Counted from the stretch's first letter, positions 33,156 to 43,016 are shown. The stretch: 64,000 bases of DNA from Phycisphaerales bacterium (GCA_020847545.1 JADLBV010000004.1:24899-88898); one strand, 5' to 3'. Numbers and translations are program-made. The notes: generated from the letters alone by a model not told the origin.

Positions 33156-33971
33156 TTACAGTTCCAACGGCCTTGGTTTCCATTTGGGGCATTGCCCAAA
33201 AAACCGGCAGGGGTTGTTGTAAAAGACGTCGAGGGTTTGTCGTTCATCGTGGCCGCGACGGCGGTATTCCAGCGCGGTGTCGATCAGCATGGAAGGGGAT
33301 GATTCTCCCCAGTCGCTGGCTGAGTTCACGCAGATCATCTCATCGCCGTATTGTTCAAGCAGGTCCACCGCGCGCTGCGGGGTGACTTTGGTGACCGGAT
33401 AAACCGTCAGCCCGCACCAGAAGCCCGCCTCTTTGGCCATTTTGATCGTGTGTTCCTCGCAATGGTCGATCAGCACGCGCCCTGGCCGGATGCGCGGGTC
33501 GTTTTTCAGGATGCTGGTGATGATGGCGGTCCCCTTGTGTTTGTCGTGCAGGTGGGGGGTGTGGATCAGGATCAGTTGATCGTGCCGTGCGGCCAGGTCC
33601 ACCTGTTCCTCAAAAATCGTGATCTCATTGCGGGTGTTCTTGTTCAGGCCGATCTCGCCGATGCCCAATACGCGGGGATGATCAAGCAATGGTGGAATCA
33701 GGTTGATGACCTCGCGCGACAACTCGACATTCTCGGCCTCCTTGGCGTTGATGCAGAGCCACGAAAAATGCTCGATCCCATATCTGGCCGCCCGCAGCGG
33801 CTCCACTTCCAACAGGTGTCGAAAATAATCGGAAAAACTGTCGGCGCTGCTTCGGTCATAGCCGGCCCAGAAGGCGGGTTCGGAGACCGCCACCACCCCC
33901 GCGCGGGCCATGAACTGATAGTCTTCCGTGGTCCGGCTGACACAATGAATGTGTGGGTCGATGTATTTCAT
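33156..33971 (-). CDS. TatD-family metal-dependent hydrolase
   Basis: 271 residues. Metal site intact: DPHIHC (HxH), GEIGLNKN (glutamate), ILIHTPH, IDHCEEHT and NSASDWGES (aspartate). The amidohydrolase-type barrel suggests a nuclease or phosphoesterase, but the protein diverges from E. coli TatD/YcfH; the closest general resemblance is to TatD-like hydrolases of secondary-metabolite clusters. It overlaps the 3' end of pabB by four bases (pabB first), so translation is coupled. Convergent with the ceramidase-like gene, five bases apart. Confidence 0.85.
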   Translation of the reverse strand: MKYIDPHIHCVSRTTEDYQFMARAGVVAVSEPAFWAGYDRSSADSFSDYFRHLLEVEPLRAARYGIEHFSWLCINAKEAENVELSREVINLIPPLLDHPRVLGIGEIGLNKNTRNEITIFEEQVDLAARHDQLILIHTPHLHDKHKGTAIITSILKNDPRIRPGRVLIDHCEEHTIKMAKEAGFWCGLTVYPVTKVTPQRAVDLLEQYGDEMICVNSASDWGESSPSMLIDTALEYRRRGHDERQTLDVFYNNPCRFFGQCPKWKPRPLEL

Positions 33972-35164
33972 CTTACGGTCAATCCCAGCGCCTCGAACAT
34001 CGCCGCCGCCTTGGTGAGGGTCTCCTGATATTCCTCGGCCGGGTCTGAATCGGCCACGATGCCGCCGCCAACCGGAATGTACACCTTATCATCTTTAACG
34101 ATCATTGTGCGGATGGCGACATTGAGCTGGATCGAACCATCATGGCAAAGACAGCCGATCGCCCCACAATACGCACCCCGTCGAATCCCTTCCAGCTCCT
34201 CGATGATCTGCATGGCGCGAATCTTGGGCGCGCCGGTGATCGACCCACCGGGGAATGTGGCCGCCAGCAGGTCCACGAAATTGATCTCCGGCCGTAAAAT
34301 CCCGCTGATTCCGGCCACACCATGAAAAACGGTGGGGTGGGTTTCAACCCTTCGCGGCTCGCTGACTCGAACAGAACCCGTTTCACACACCCGCCCCAGA
34401 TCGTTGCGTTCCAGATCAACGATCATGTTCAATTCGGCCTGATCCTTGATGGACCGCAGCAACGCCTCATCCTCACCAGGCAGTCGCGGCCGGGTTCCTT
34501 TGATGGGGCGGGTCAGGATGCTCCTTCGGCCATCGGCAGTTGGTTCAACCCGCAAAAACAATTCGGGTGAATTGCACAACAAGGACCAATCATCCGCCAG
34601 AATGGTTGCGCCATAGCGTGCCGGGAAATGTTTCCGCAATGATTCATCAATCGCCCACACCGATGCGGGCAGAGGCAGCTCAAATCGCTGCGAGAGATTG
34701 ACCTGAAAGACATCCCCCGCGCGGATATACTCCAGGCATCGTTCCACCGCCTGTAAATATCGCCGTCGGTCGAAGGTGCTGTTTAATTCGCCGGAATTGA
34801 ACGTCTGTTTCTCCTGTGGCGCTTGCGGTGTGGATTGGTCCAGATCATCAACCAATCCGAAGGCGAACAACGGCATTTGCAGGTCATCTCGCGCCGATTG
34901 GGGAAGATTTTCAAACAGCCGCCCCAGATCATAGCTCAGATATCCAATCCAACGTCGGTGGGGGCCGGCTTCGGATAGTGCATGTTGTTCCATCCATGCC
35001 AGCGCGGCGAGGGGATCATCCCATTTTCGCACCACACCATTCTTATTTTCCAGCCGCGCCCCATGCCCGCCGCCATAGCCGATCAACACCAACGAAGGCC
35101 GACCGCCCCCCGACCAAGGCTTAGCCGCATCCCCGTGCAATCGCATGAACCACCCATCAACCAT
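33968..35164 (-). CDS. pabB: Aminodeoxychorismate synthase component I
   Basis: 398 residues. Chorismate-binding family: PIKGTRPRLPGEDE (the PIKGT lysine marks PabB rather than anthranilate synthase TrpE, which has PIAGT), ELNMIVDLERNDLGRV, FPGGSITGAPKIRAMQIIEE, GAYCGAIGCL and VGGGIVADSDPAEEYQET. Makes 4-amino-4-deoxychorismate for folate synthesis together with a glutamine amidotransferase (PabA), which is not nearby. First gene of a two-gene unit with the TatD hydrolase. Confidence 0.92.
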   Translation of the reverse strand: MVDGWFMRLHGDAAKPWSGGGRPSLVLIGYGGGHGARLENKNGVVRKWDDPLAALAWMEQHALSEAGPHRRWIGYLSYDLGRLFENLPQSARDDLQMPLFAFGLVDDLDQSTPQAPQEKQTFNSGELNSTFDRRRYLQAVERCLEYIRAGDVFQVNLSQRFELPLPASVWAIDESLRKHFPARYGATILADDWSLLCNSPELFLRVEPTADGRRSILTRPIKGTRPRLPGEDEALLRSIKDQAELNMIVDLERNDLGRVCETGSVRVSEPRRVETHPTVFHGVAGISGILRPEINFVDLLAATFPGGSITGAPKIRAMQIIEELEGIRRGAYCGAIGCLCHDGSIQLNVAIRTMIVKDDKVYIPVGGGIVADSDPAEEYQETLTKAAAMFEALGLTVR

Positions 35165-35289
35165 GCAATAAATTGTAATTCAACGCGGCCAATCGTCGAT
35201 GGGGCGATGATTCGTTCTTTTCCCATCGGGCACCTTCTGACAGAATGCCAAAAACCGCGTAAGATCACACCGATGGTTCAATTTAGGAA

Positions 35290-36552
35290 ATGGCCTTGCA
35301 CATCCTGCTGATCACCCTCGGCAGCGCCGGCGATGTCCACCCATTCGTGGGGCTGGGGCTGGAACTGCGCCGACGCGGCCATTTTGTGACGCTGGCGACC
35401 AACGCCCACTTTCAATCCCTGATCGAAAACGCCGGCCTTGCCTTTGCCGAACTGGGGACCGATGAGCAGTTTCACCAATTGATCTCCAATTCGGACCTGT
35501 GGCATCCCATCAAGGGGCTTCGCACCGTCTTTGAAGGGGCGCTGCTGCCGATGATTCGTCCGGTCTTTGACCTGATCGCGCGCGAACGCGCCCGCGAGCC
35601 GGTGCTGGTGGTCTCGCATGGCATCGCCTTTGGGGCGCGTTTTGCCGAAGAGACTTTGCACATCCCCAATATCACCGTGCATCTGGCCCCGTTGGTCTTT
35701 CGCAGTCTGTATCAGCATCCGGTCTATCAGGGGATGCCGATGGCAGATTGGATGCCGCACTGGCTGAAACGCGCCATGTTTCGGCTCTCCGACATGCTGG
35801 TGATCGAACGGGTGATGCGGCCTCCGGTCAACGCCATCCGCCGAGAGATGAACCTCCCACCTCTCCGGTCGGTGCAGGGGTGGTGGAATTCACCAGGTCG
35901 GATCATCGGCATGTTCCCCGATTGGTTCGCCCCCATCCAACCCGACTGGCCCGCCCAATTGCGATTGTCAGGATTTCCATTGTTCGACCAGGGGGACCGG
36001 CTTCAACTTCCGGCCGATCTGGAGCAATTTCTCGCCGGAGGCACACCGCCGATTGTCTTTACGGCCGGTTCGGCCATGCGCCACGCCGCCGATTTCTTCC
36101 ATCAATCGGCCATTGCCTGTCAGCGACTGGGCCAACGGGGTTTGCTGATGAGCCGATTTCCTGAACAGATTCCAGCAGACCTTCCGCCGCAAATCCGGCC
36201 GGTGATTTACGCCCCATTCAGCCTGCTGCTCCCCCGATGTGCCGCCTTCGTCCACCACGGCGGCATCGGCACCAGCGCCCAGGGGCTGTCAGCGGGTTTG
36301 CCGACGCTGGTTGTCCCATTAAGCCACGACCAGTTTGACAACGCCGCCCGGTTGGTTCGGCTGGGAACCACCCAAACCCTCCCCCGCAATCGCTATCGCG
36401 CCCCAAAAGTGGCCGCGATGCTGCGACAATTGATAACCGATCCCCATTACACCCAAAGTGCCAGCGCAGCGGCCGGTCGAATGGCCAAAACGAATGGATT
36501 GCATCTCGCCGCCGATCTGGTGGAACAAAGCATCCCGGCCGTCGATTCGTAG
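35290..36552 (+). CDS. Family 1 (UGT-type) glycosyltransferase
   Basis: 420 residues. N-terminal HILLITLGSAGDVHPFVGLG is the GT1/sterol-glucosyltransferase-like opening; the C-terminal nucleotide-sugar site reads FVHHGGIGTSAQGLSAGLP then PLSHDQFDNAARL. GT-B fold, cytoplasmic or membrane-associated, transferring a sugar to a lipid or small molecule. The acceptor is not predictable. AGGA lies close to the ATG. Followed by a PEGA lipoprotein 41 bases on. Confidence 0.9.
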   Translation: MALHILLITLGSAGDVHPFVGLGLELRRRGHFVTLATNAHFQSLIENAGLAFAELGTDEQFHQLISNSDLWHPIKGLRTVFEGALLPMIRPVFDLIARERAREPVLVVSHGIAFGARFAEETLHIPNITVHLAPLVFRSLYQHPVYQGMPMADWMPHWLKRAMFRLSDMLVIERVMRPPVNAIRREMNLPPLRSVQGWWNSPGRIIGMFPDWFAPIQPDWPAQLRLSGFPLFDQGDRLQLPADLEQFLAGGTPPIVFTAGSAMRHAADFFHQSAIACQRLGQRGLLMSRFPEQIPADLPPQIRPVIYAPFSLLLPRCAAFVHHGGIGTSAQGLSAGLPTLVVPLSHDQFDNAARLVRLGTTQTLPRNRYRAPKVAAMLRQLITDPHYTQSASAAAGRMAKTNGLHLAADLVEQSIPAVDS

Positions 36553-36593
36553 GTACTTGCGGCCAATCCCTTGCACTTTATACTCACCCCACC

Positions 36594-37013
36594 TTGAACC
36601 GCTCACCATTTTATAAGCTGGCGGCCATCCTTTTACCCGCGTTGCTGCTGGCCGGGTGCGTGCGCCGAACACTCTCCATCCAATCCAACCCATCGGGCGC
36701 GCTGGTTCATCTCAATGGCCGCGAGGCCGGTCGAACTCCCATGACCATCGATTTTACCTGGTATGGCGACTACGACGTGCAGGTCCGCAAGGAAGGGTAC
36801 GAAACCCTCAAAACCCACGAGTATCTGGTCGCACCGATCTGGCAGTGGGTTCCATTCGATTTCATCTTTGTGATCCTGCCCATTCCCATGCACGATGACC
36901 GGCATCTGACCTACACCCTGGCCCCCAGCACCCAGCCATCCGACCCGGCCGGTCTTCTCGACCGCGCCAGCCAGTTACAAAGCCACCTCGAAGGCCCCGA
37001 CCAGTCGCCATAA
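36594..37013 (+). CDS. PEGA-domain lipoprotein
   Basis: 139 residues, TTG start. Signal peptide with lipobox LLAGC (cysteine about 22), so a lipid-anchored envelope protein. One PEGA repeat follows (TLSIQSNPSGALVHLNGRE, TPMTIDFTWYGDYDVQVRKEGYE). PEGA domains are related to bacterial surface/cell-wall-associated modules. The start lacks a Shine-Dalgarno sequence; no in-frame ATG preserves the signal peptide. Confidence 0.83.
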   Translation: MNRSPFYKLAAILLPALLLAGCVRRTLSIQSNPSGALVHLNGREAGRTPMTIDFTWYGDYDVQVRKEGYETLKTHEYLVAPIWQWVPFDFIFVILPIPMHDDRHLTYTLAPSTQPSDPAGLLDRASQLQSHLEGPDQSP

Positions 37014-37037
37014 CACCCCTCCCCTGCCACCTATCCC

Positions 37038-38216
37038 CTATCTGAGCCTCGTATCGCTGTTGGTGATTCCGCGCAACGCCAGATTCAACGCATCGACGTT
37101 GGTTGCCAGCCGTTTGGCCTCGTTGACATCGATGATCTGCTTGGTGAACAGCTCGGTCAGATGCTGGTCGAAACTTTGGCTGCCCGCCTCGCGGTTGCCG
37201 ACCGCACCCTTGAGCTTCTCAAATTCACCTTCAAGAATGTATTTGCGCACAATCGGCGTTGCCATCATGATCTCAACCACCGGCACCCGCCCCTTGCCAT
37301 CGCGTCGTTTGGCCAGTCGTTGGCAGCAGACCGCGATCAGGTTCATCCCCAACTGCGTCTGCTGCAAATCCTTCTGCACCGGATCAAACAGTGACACCAT
37401 GCGTTCGATCGTCATCGAGGCATTGGTGGCGTGAACGGTGGTGAAGACCAGGTGCCCGGTATCGGCCGCCCGCAGCGCGGTGGAGAGCGAATAGGTGTCA
37501 CGGATTTCGCCGATCAGAATCGTGTCCGGATCCTGTCGCATCATTTCGCGCAGGCCGTACTCATAGCTTTCGGAATCGGTCCCCACCTCAACCTGGCTGA
37601 CCAGCGACTTGGCATTGTCATGTTGATATTCGATCGGGTCTTCAATGGTGATGATGCGCTCGGATCGGGTCCGGTTGATTTTGCCGATGATGGCGGCCAG
37701 TGTGGTTGATTTGCCGCTGCCTGTGGTCCCCGAAACAATCACAATCCCACGGTGATGATTGGCCAGTTCTTCCACCTGCGGCGGGAGATTCAGTTCCTCG
37801 AAATTGGGAATCTTGGTGATGATTCGACGCATCACGATGGCATATTTTTGCCGGCTGTGAAAGATGTTGACGCGGAACCGGGCCGATCCATCCGGCATGG
37901 CATAGGAGACGTCCACGGCACCGCGATGATCGAGAATCTTATGATGCTCCTCATCCTTGACCAGAATCTTGATGAATTCGCCAAGCTGCTCATTGGTCGG
38001 CGGCAGGCAATCCATGAACCGTGCCCGCCCATCCACGCGGACCATCGGAACCGAATCGGCCTGAAGATGCAGGTCAGACCCGCCCGACTTGATGACGGTC
38101 TTGAGAAAGTCATGCAGCGTCAGCCGACGCTCCTCAACATGAATCTCCGGCTGGGGGGTATCCCGGTCGATGTCCGCATTCTCGATGATCTGGCCGGCTT
38201 TGATGTTGCTGCTCAT
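37038..38216 (-). CDS. pilT: PilT-like twitching motility ATPase
   Basis: 392 residues from MSSNIKAGQI; an ATG 13 codons earlier (38255) with GGGTGA upstream is an alternative. GSPE/PilT family: SDLHLQADSVPMVRVDG (N-domain), SGTTGSGKSTTLAAII (Walker A), IITIEDPIEY (Asp box), RQDPDTILIGEIRD (Walker B), HLVFTTVHATNA (His box). PilT retracts type IV pili. No pilus structural gene lies nearby. Some features (long N-terminus) fit PilU as well. Confidence 0.9.
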   Translation of the reverse strand: MSSNIKAGQIIENADIDRDTPQPEIHVEERRLTLHDFLKTVIKSGGSDLHLQADSVPMVRVDGRARFMDCLPPTNEQLGEFIKILVKDEEHHKILDHRGAVDVSYAMPDGSARFRVNIFHSRQKYAIVMRRIITKIPNFEELNLPPQVEELANHHRGIVIVSGTTGSGKSTTLAAIIGKINRTRSERIITIEDPIEYQHDNAKSLVSQVEVGTDSESYEYGLREMMRQDPDTILIGEIRDTYSLSTALRAADTGHLVFTTVHATNASMTIERMVSLFDPVQKDLQQTQLGMNLIAVCCQRLAKRRDGKGRVPVVEIMMATPIVRKYILEGEFEKLKGAVGNREAGSQSFDQHLTELFTKQIIDVNEAKRLATNVDALNLALRGITNSDTRLR

Positions 38217-38371
38217 AAAAAACAACCTGTGTTGGGGGACATGATTATTATTCACCCACGGCGGCCATAAGGCAACGCCGCGAATGAGGAATTTCGGCCA
38301 CAGTTTCCAGATCGAGCCATATCCGGTAAGTTGGTTTCAATCGGTTTCGCACCAGATTTTCGAGGGAAAGA

Positions 38372-40180
38372 GTGGCCAAAAAGACCGAACCATCCAACAC
38401 CCAGGGTGTTGCAATATCTTCTCGTCCGGTTTCGGGCGATGGACATGTCGTGCATGGGCCGGGCCATCGGATGGAGATTGTGCCCATCGCCGCCACATCG
38501 AAGCGGGGGTTTGGGTGGCTGTGGCTGGTTTGCCTCGCGACGCTGGTGGTGCTGCTGCCGGGGCTGACGCTTGGAATTTTGAATCATTACGACAGCGCCG
38601 AAGTGGCGTGGGTGGATGCCCTCTATTCCCGCAAGGAGGTCATCGCCTCCCGCAAAGCCGCAGGCGATCATGCCCGGCTGGTGATCATCGGCGGGTCGGG
38701 CGCGTTGTTCGGGGTGGATGGGGAATTGATCGAAAAAAAACTCGGCTGGCCCACGATCAATTTCGCCTCGCACGGCGGGTTGGGGACGGAATATCTGCTG
38801 GATCGACCCAAGCGAATCCTGCGCCGGGGGGATGTCGCCCTGCTCTGCATGGAATACGGCCTGTGGCCGCAGCCGGGTGGCGCGATCAATCAGGTGGCGT
38901 GGCCCTATTTTATCACCTATGACAAATCCTATTTCCGGCAATTGGGTCCAAAACAATCGCTGCGAGCGCTCTATTCCGTGCCGTTGGGCGAATATTGGGA
39001 TTCATTTCACGGCTGGCTGACCTGGGCGCGCGATCGCGAACATCAGTTGAAAGACATCGCCACCTATTACACCGCCAACATGAGCCTCAACGGCGATATA
39101 CGCGCCTTCTGGCCCGCCAAACACGCCTTCACCGCCACCAGTGGTTACATCTACCCATCGCGGCAGTTTGGATCATCCACCTACCTCATCGAATTTTCCC
39201 ACTGGGCCAGGGAACATGGTGTACGGGTGTTGTGGACATGGGCCAATGTCATGCGTCCCGAAACGCCGCGGGGCCTTGCGATGGACCAGCCGCCGCCGGA
39301 ATCGATCCAATTTCTCCAATCGCTTGGGTTTGAAATCATCGGCACACCGGCCGAGGCCTCTTATCCGCGCGAATGTTATTTCGATACCGAATATCACACT
39401 CAACCCTATTGTCGGCGCGTGCGGACCGAGCATCTGATTCGACTATTGCGACCATCGCTGGGGTTGGCACCGGTGGCCGCCGATTTGCAAAAGGGGTTGT
39501 ACATCATCGCGCAGGGCAATCATCAATTGACCGATGGCAATCTCTTCGCCGACCGGCCGGCGGTGGGGGTGAAATATCTGGTGAATCATCCCCCGGATCA
39601 TCCCGATGCGATCACGCCGCAACAGGTGGTGGATTTGTCCCGACAAGGCATTCCGATCTATTTCGATGAGCCGGCCGTGGCCGACATGTTGCAACAGGCG
39701 GGCTTGCAAAGCCATGAAATCGCCCATGAGACCGTCAGTCTCAACCAGTGGCTGGGCCGGTACAACCATCATCTGATTTTAATGGTGCGAGGTGATGGCA
39801 AACCGGTCACCGGTCCGGTGGATGCGCTGCCGACCAAGGTGCAATCGGCATTGGCGGCCAATGGCCCCCTGACGGCCGCAGTCGGGACCGGACCGTATAC
39901 CGATGTACTGAAACTGGACCAAAATCCCAAACAGGCAACATTACGCAAAAAATTATCACAACTGATCTCCGACAGTGGTCCGGCCATGATGATCGATCTG
40001 ACCAGCAGTGCCGACAAGACGACGGCACGGATCAGCTATCGCGATTTGTACAACCACAAGCCGGGGCTGTTCGCCCTGGCGATTGACCCCCAGGAAGGGG
40101 TGGTGTCGGCCATCGCCAATTTCGACCCGGCCGGCATGGCGGTGCTCTGGTCCATGCGACAAGCCATTCCCTCTCCATAA
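38372..40180 (+). CDS. SGNH/DltD-like membrane protein with C-terminal ILEI-like region, partner of MBOAT
   Basis: 602 residues, GTG start with GAGGG six bases upstream. One membrane helix (about 50-70), then an extracytoplasmic region in which VIIGGSGALFGVDGELIE resembles the GDS block of SGNH hydrolases such as DltD/AlgJ. The second half (about 390-600) does not match DltD; its pattern (NHHLILMVRGD, LPTKVQSALAANG, PGLFALAIDPQEG, ANFDPAGM) recalls interleukin-like EMT-inducer (FAM3/ILEI) domains. Stop is four bases before the MBOAT ATG, so the two form an operon and probably acylate a surface polymer. Function inferred from the pairing. Confidence 0.7.
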   Translation: MAKKTEPSNTQGVAISSRPVSGDGHVVHGPGHRMEIVPIAATSKRGFGWLWLVCLATLVVLLPGLTLGILNHYDSAEVAWVDALYSRKEVIASRKAAGDHARLVIIGGSGALFGVDGELIEKKLGWPTINFASHGGLGTEYLLDRPKRILRRGDVALLCMEYGLWPQPGGAINQVAWPYFITYDKSYFRQLGPKQSLRALYSVPLGEYWDSFHGWLTWARDREHQLKDIATYYTANMSLNGDIRAFWPAKHAFTATSGYIYPSRQFGSSTYLIEFSHWAREHGVRVLWTWANVMRPETPRGLAMDQPPPESIQFLQSLGFEIIGTPAEASYPRECYFDTEYHTQPYCRRVRTEHLIRLLRPSLGLAPVAADLQKGLYIIAQGNHQLTDGNLFADRPAVGVKYLVNHPPDHPDAITPQQVVDLSRQGIPIYFDEPAVADMLQQAGLQSHEIAHETVSLNQWLGRYNHHLILMVRGDGKPVTGPVDALPTKVQSALAANGPLTAAVGTGPYTDVLKLDQNPKQATLRKKLSQLISDSGPAMMIDLTSSADKTTARISYRDLYNHKPGLFALAIDPQEGVVSAIANFDPAGMAVLWSMRQAIPSP

Positions 40181-40184
40181 CCCG

Positions 40185-41627
40185 ATGCTCTACAACAGTT
40201 TCGAGTTCATCTTCATTTTCCTGCCGATCTGTCTGGCGGTCTATTACCTCTCGGCCAAGTTGTCGCGCGGCCTGGCCAATGCCCTGCTGGTGGTGGCGTC
40301 GCTGGTCTTTTACGCCTATTGGGACTGGGACCGGGTACTCAAGTCCTGGCCGCATTTCAGCCTGGCCGATTCCAATCTGGCGCTGATCCTGGTCAGCATC
40401 ACCGGCAACTATGTCATCGGGGCGCTGGTCCGGCGGTTTCCCAAAAAATGGATATTAACCATCGGCGTCACGGCCAACCTCTCCGCATTGGCCTATTTCA
40501 AGTACGCCAACTTCGCCCTATTCAATTGGGACACCCTGACCGGCCAGAATTTCAAGGCGCTGCAAATCGTCCTGCCGCTGGGCATTTCATTTTTCACCTT
40601 TACCCAGATCGCATTCCTGGTGGATGCGTACAAAGGGGCCGCCAAGGAACTGGATTTTTTCCGCTATTGCCTCTTCGTGGTCTTTTTCCCCCATCTGATC
40701 GCCGGGCCGATCGTCCATCACAGCGAAATCATGCCGCAGTTCGCGCTGGCGGATTCCAAAAAATGGCAGCCGAACAACATTCACATCGGCATCGCATTTT
40801 TTACGCTTGGATTATGCAAAAAGGTGATTATTGCGGATACTTGCGGGCCGTGGGCCAATGGTGTCTTTGACTCAAATGTGGCGGTCCATTTTTTTGATGC
40901 ATGGCGCGGCGCGATCGCCTACACGATGCAGCTTTACTTTGATTTTTCAGGCTATTCGGACATGGCGATCGGGCTGTCGATGCTCTTTAACGTGCGCCTG
41001 CCGGACAATTTTGATGCGCCGTATCGTTCGGTGAACATCGTCGATTTCTGGCGGCGGTGGCACATCACCCTGTCCCGGTTTTTGCGTGATTACCTGTACA
41101 TTCCTTTGGGTGGCAATCGCAAGGGGGAGGGGCGTCGAAAGTTCAACCTGATGGTCACGATGCTGTTGGGGGGCTTTTGGCACGGGGCGGGGTGGACTTT
41201 TATCATCTGGGGTGGATATCACGGGGTGCTTCTGGTTTTGAATCATGTTTGGGCCAAACGGCGCTCGCCGCTGCCGATTCCATTGGCGCGGGGTTTAACC
41301 TTTCTTGCGGTGGTGGTGGGGTGGGTCTTTTTCCGGTCCAATTCGGTGGAACGGGCGTTACATATTCTCAAGAGCATGGCCGGAATTTCGAGTTTTGGAC
41401 AAAAGCTGCTGGTATCGTTTGATATTAGCGGGTATCAAATGCTCTTTCTGGCGGTGCTGGTGGGCTTCGTCAACGTGATGCCGACCACCAAACAGTGGGT
41501 AGAGGCCCGGCCGCTGGGATATCGGAGGGCGTTGGTGCTGGGTTGTCTGTTTTTCCTGTGTCTGTTGTGGATGCGAAATGCCCTTTTGGTCAGCGCCCCC
41601 AGCCAGTTTATTTATTTCCAGTTCTGA
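40185..41627 (+). CDS. MBOAT-family O-acyltransferase (AlgI/DltB-like)
   Basis: 480 residues from MLYNSFEFIFIFLP; the longer frame back to 40008 overlaps the upstream gene. About 10-12 membrane helices. Marks: LPLGISFFTFTQIAFLVD, HLIAGPIVHHSEIMPQ, YFDFSGYSDMAIG, RRWHITLSRFLRDYLYIPLGG and GFWHGAGWTFIIWGGYHG containing the catalytic histidine. Transfers acetyl or other acyl groups across the membrane to a polysaccharide or teichoic-acid-like polymer, delivered to the SGNH-like protein encoded just upstream. Confidence 0.93.
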   Translation: MLYNSFEFIFIFLPICLAVYYLSAKLSRGLANALLVVASLVFYAYWDWDRVLKSWPHFSLADSNLALILVSITGNYVIGALVRRFPKKWILTIGVTANLSALAYFKYANFALFNWDTLTGQNFKALQIVLPLGISFFTFTQIAFLVDAYKGAAKELDFFRYCLFVVFFPHLIAGPIVHHSEIMPQFALADSKKWQPNNIHIGIAFFTLGLCKKVIIADTCGPWANGVFDSNVAVHFFDAWRGAIAYTMQLYFDFSGYSDMAIGLSMLFNVRLPDNFDAPYRSVNIVDFWRRWHITLSRFLRDYLYIPLGGNRKGEGRRKFNLMVTMLLGGFWHGAGWTFIIWGGYHGVLLVLNHVWAKRRSPLPIPLARGLTFLAVVVGWVFFRSNSVERALHILKSMAGISSFGQKLLVSFDISGYQMLFLAVLVGFVNVMPTTKQWVEARPLGYRRALVLGCLFFLCLLWMRNALLVSAPSQFIYFQF

Positions 41628-41700
41628 ACCGGAATTTTCTGAACCAGATTTAATAATGCGGCAATTTGCCGACGATGAAATTCAACCGTAGATCAATCAT

Positions 41701-42843
41701 ATGAGGCGACTCTTTTTGCGGGATTGCGTGCCGGGGGACATGGTGGAGGATGTGTTTGTCATCACCGGCAAACAGTTTTCGGCCACCACCACCGGGAAAT
41801 ACTTCATCAAGGCGTTTGTCTCCGACCGCACCACCCAGGTGACGGCGCGGATGTGGAACGCCACCCGTGAGATATTCAACGCCATCCCCGACAGCGGGTT
41901 TCTGCGCGTGCGCGGGCGGGTGGAAAATTACCAGAACAACCTGCAGTTCATCATCGAGCAGCTCTGGCCGGCCAAGGAGGGGAGTTTTGACATCTCCGAC
42001 CTGATGCCGCACACCACACGCGACATCGATGAGATGTGCCAGAAGCTCTTTGAAATCTGCGGCAGCATCCAAAACCGCCATCTGGCCGCCCTGGTGCAGG
42101 CGTATCTGGACGATGAGGATTTGATGAATTCGTTCGCCAAGGCGCCGGCCGCCAGCACGTTCCATCACGCCTTCATCGGCGGTCTGCTGGAACACACGCT
42201 CAATTCGATGCAGGTGGCCGATGCGGTGGTGCGGTTTTATCCCGGCATCAGCCGCGACCTGGTCCTGGCGGGTGTTTTTCTGCACGACATCGCAAAAACC
42301 TGGGAATTGCGCTACGACTCGGCATTCGGCTATAGCGACGGCGGGCAACTCGTCGGCCACATCGTCAAAAGCGCGATCTGGGTGGAACAAAAAGCCAAGT
42401 CGGCCGAGGCGATCCTGGGTGAGCCGATCCCGCAAAAGCTCATCGACGTGCTTCAACACATCATCATTTCGCACCACGGCACGCCGGAGTTCGGGGCCGT
42501 CAAAACCCCCGCGACCCCCGAAGCGATCATGGTCCATGTTCTGGAAAACATGGACGCCAAACTGATGATGGCCCTCACCGCCACCCGCGGCGACACCGCC
42601 ACCGGCGGCGAAGGGGACTGGACCGAATACATGAAAGCCTTCGGCGGCCGACTCTACCGCCCCGATGTCTCCATCGACGAGGAACCCCCGCAATCACAGG
42701 AAAAACCACAACCCCCGACCAAAACCCCCGCGCCCCCACGCCATGAACCTCAATCCAAACCAGCCCTGACGACCGCCGCCCCCGCCGGCAAGCCATCAAT
42801 TACCAATCCGCTCTTTGAATCCTCACAGCCAAAACGAAAATGA
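41701..42843 (+). CDS. YhaM-like OB-fold/HD domain 3'-5' exoribonuclease
   Basis: 380 residues. N-terminal OB-fold (about 1-100: KAFVSDRTTQVTARMWNAT, GFLRVRGRVENYQNN), then an HD domain with HHAFIGGLLEHTL, AGVFLHDIAKTWEL and HHGTPEFGAVKTP giving the metal-binding histidines and aspartates, as in YhaM/CBF1-type nucleases. The last 60 residues are a Pro/Lys/Gln-rich disordered tail. Acts on RNA or single-stranded DNA ends with manganese (family knowledge). Followed by the tRNA-Glu promoter. Confidence 0.88.
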   Translation: MRRLFLRDCVPGDMVEDVFVITGKQFSATTTGKYFIKAFVSDRTTQVTARMWNATREIFNAIPDSGFLRVRGRVENYQNNLQFIIEQLWPAKEGSFDISDLMPHTTRDIDEMCQKLFEICGSIQNRHLAALVQAYLDDEDLMNSFAKAPAASTFHHAFIGGLLEHTLNSMQVADAVVRFYPGISRDLVLAGVFLHDIAKTWELRYDSAFGYSDGGQLVGHIVKSAIWVEQKAKSAEAILGEPIPQKLIDVLQHIIISHHGTPEFGAVKTPATPEAIMVHVLENMDAKLMMALTATRGDTATGGEGDWTEYMKAFGGRLYRPDVSIDEEPPQSQEKPQPPTKTPAPPRHEPQSKPALTTAAPAGKPSITNPLFESSQPKRK

Positions 42844-42866
42844 CATTTTTCAAGCCATCCGGCCAG

Positions 42867-42895
42867 TTGACGACCGACGGCCGGGTGGGCATACT
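42867..42895 (+). promoter_or_regulatory. Probable promoter of tRNA-Glu
   Basis: TTGACG, 17 bases, CATACT; predicted start near 42902, about 42 bases before the tRNA. Confidence 0.5.
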
Positions 42896-42943
42896 CTGTC
42901 GCTCGTTCCTGGGCGGCTTAATTTCAAGCCTGCCGGAATCAAC

Positions 42944-43016
42944 GGCCCCGTCGTCTAGAGGCCCAGGACACCGCCCTTTCACGGCGGCGACAGGGGTTCG
43001 AATCCCCTCGGGGTCA
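42944..43016 (+). tRNA. tRNA-Glu (anticodon UUC)
   Basis: Acceptor GGCCCCG / CGGGGTC (one G-U), anticodon arm CCGCC-CTTTCAC-GGCGG with anticodon TTC, T-arm CAGGGGTTCGAATCCCCT. The base after the acceptor is A. The 3' CCA is not encoded. Confidence 0.96.
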
